A stretch of 7,423 nucleotides of DNA, taken from an uncultured Collinsella sp. Lineage in GTDB: Bacteria > Actinomycetota > Coriobacteriia > Coriobacteriales > Coriobacteriaceae. The notes under the pieces are model-generated. The model searched no databases and had not been told where the DNA came from. It saw only the letters and a list, made by a program, of their open reading frames with translations. The position numbers and the translations under genes were made by a program. The number at the start of each line of letters is the position of its first letter. Within the stretch, counting starts at the first letter, position 1. Shown here piece by piece: positions 7,098 to 7,423 of this stretch. The stretch is taken from NCBI GenBank assembly GCA_900755685.1, contig CAAEHI010000025.1:1-7423 (forward strand), written 5' to 3'.

Positions 7098-7123
7098 GAA
7101 GGCCACATTAAGTGGCCTTCTTT
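7098..7123 (+). terminator. Intrinsic terminator of the acpS-tsaD operon
   Basis: A perfect 9-bp stem, GAAGGCCAC (7098-7106) with GTGGCCTTC (7112-7120), closes an ATTAA loop and is followed by TTT (7121-7123). A further five pairs, CGCAA (7090-7094) with TTGCG (7122-7126), could extend it. The T run is short, but the position 70 bases after the last stop codon fits. The opposite strand has no T run after the stem. It sits at the centre of the 33-bp inverted repeat. Confidence 0.75.
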
Positions 7124-7141
7124 GCGTGCGGAACTCGCGAT

Positions 7142-7174
7142 AAACCTTATATCCGGCCCCTCCGTCCGGGGACC
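7142..7174. repeat. Right arm of 33-bp perfect inverted repeat
   Basis: This is the exact reverse complement of 7040-7072. The bases between the arms and the central hairpin (7073-7097 and 7121-7141) are also loosely complementary, for example around GCGCAA and TTGCGT, suggesting that the 135-base block is a single decayed palindrome rather than two unrelated repeats. I cannot tell whether copies occur elsewhere in the genome. Confidence 0.95.
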
Positions 7175-7318
7175 TTTCTGTATCGATATAGCTTCTGGGC
7201 TGGTTTGGCGTCGACAACGTCCGGCAAGGCTAACAAGTCAGCGTCGAATTTCCGGCGTTCTTTAGCTGAAAGAAAAAGATGGTGTGCGGAGCTTTGCTCC
7301 GCATTTGGGATGGGAGCA
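7175..7318. other. Intergenic stretch with no recognisable gene
   Basis: Nothing here is recognisable as a gene on either strand. One plus-strand frame stays open across it, but it begins at a GTG inside the terminator hairpin (7112), has no ribosome binding site, and runs on into the homopolymer and the antisense tsaD copy, so it is not credible coding sequence. The only structure is a short hairpin at 7285-7303. Its true right-hand neighbour is unknown because the junction beyond it is suspect. Confidence 0.6.
7285..7303. other. Short perfect hairpin, possible weak terminator
   Basis: TGCGGAGC (7285-7292) pairs perfectly with GCTCCGCA (7296-7303) around a TTT loop. Only three T follow on the plus strand; on the minus strand the stem is followed by CACCATCTTTTTC, whose T run starts several bases away. 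Either orientation would make a weak terminator, so no strand is assigned. Confidence 0.4.
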
Positions 7319-7342
7319 CCCCCCCCCCCCCCCCCGGGGGGG
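7319..7342. other. C17-G7 homopolymer junction, probably artefactual
   Basis: Seventeen C (7319-7335) run straight into seven G (7336-7342), followed by CCCC. Such a block is most simply explained by low-quality poly-G read ends joined during assembly. It lies two bases before the inverted tsaD copy begins, so it marks the suspected false join. Confidence 0.8.
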
Positions 7343-7344
7343 CC

Positions 7345-7423
7345 CCGCGCCGTACCAGCTACAGCGTCATGTTCGGATCGGCGTCGACATCGAACGGCGA
7401 GATTTCGCCTCGGTCGAATTTAC
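7345..7423. repeat. Right arm of 79-bp inverted duplication: antisense tsaD 3' fragment
   Basis: This is the exact reverse complement of 6963-7041 and runs to the window edge. Read on the minus strand it gives the last 21 codons of tsaD, with the stop codon at 7359-7361. The absence of any mismatch, the homopolymer next to it and the end of the window inside it all point to a fold-back assembly artefact rather than a second tsaD gene. A real recent inverted duplication cannot be excluded from this window alone. Confidence 0.93.

Noticed and set aside
6870..7217. A 115-codon minus-strand frame at the 3' end of the operon
   Set aside because: It crosses the tsaD end, both arms of the 33-bp repeat and the terminator, its sequence is Arg/Pro-rich and low in information, and no ribosome binding site stands out.
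7112..7318. A plus-strand open frame starting from GTG 7112
   Set aside because: It begins inside the terminator hairpin, has no ribosome binding site, and stays open only by reading through the homopolymer and antisense tsaD.
7319..7342. C/G homopolymer as a phase-variation tract
   Set aside because: It is not within or near a credible gene start, and it sits at the edge of a suspicious inverted duplication, so a sequencing or assembly artefact is more likely.
7040..7423. A CRISPR array or insertion sequence in the right-hand region
   Set aside because: There are only inverted repeats, with no spaced direct repeats, no transposase frame and no visible target-site duplication.

Overview
The window carries one compact plus-strand operon of six housekeeping genes, with a terminator at its left edge and a structurally odd, probably misassembled stretch at its right edge. 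The moderately GC-rich composition, the gene set and the rare TsaB-RimI-TsaD triple fusion suggest a member of the Actinomycetota, most likely Coriobacteriia such as Collinsella or a relative. This is an inference from general knowledge; no search was run.

Layout: positions 1-62 are the unidentified tail of an upstream transcript that ends in a strong intrinsic terminator (63-94). Two possible sigma-70-type promoters (109-138 and 145-174) follow. The genes are acpS (204-743), a two-domain NAD(P)HX epimerase/dehydratase (744-2360), alr (2363-3508), a family 4 uracil-DNA glycosylase (3517-4137), tsaE (4150-4656) and a 794-residue TsaB-RimI-TsaD fusion (4643-7027). Gaps between genes are 0, 2, 8 and 12 bases, and the last pair overlaps by 14 bases, so co-transcription and partly coupled translation are very likely. 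An intrinsic terminator at 7098-7123 ends the operon.

Function: acpS activates acyl carrier protein for lipid synthesis. The NAD(P)HX enzyme repairs damaged nicotinamide cofactors. Alr makes D-alanine for peptidoglycan. The glycosylase removes uracil from DNA. TsaE with the TsaB and TsaD parts of the fusion supplies most of the machinery that installs threonylcarbamoyl on A37 of ANN-decoding tRNAs (t6A); the TsaC/Sua5 enzyme that makes the threonylcarbamoyl-AMP is not in the window. The RimI part would acetylate the N-terminal alanine of ribosomal protein S18.

The last 396 bases hold no gene. They contain a perfect 33-bp inverted repeat around the operon terminator, a small second hairpin, a run of 17 C followed by 7 G, and then 79 bases that are the exact reverse complement of the tsaD 3' end. 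The last two look like an assembly or sequencing artefact, possibly provoked by the hairpin. I see no convincing undescribed system here. The most notable biology is the triple fusion, a Gly-to-Cys change in the acetyl-CoA loop of its RimI domain, and the palindromic element around the terminator.
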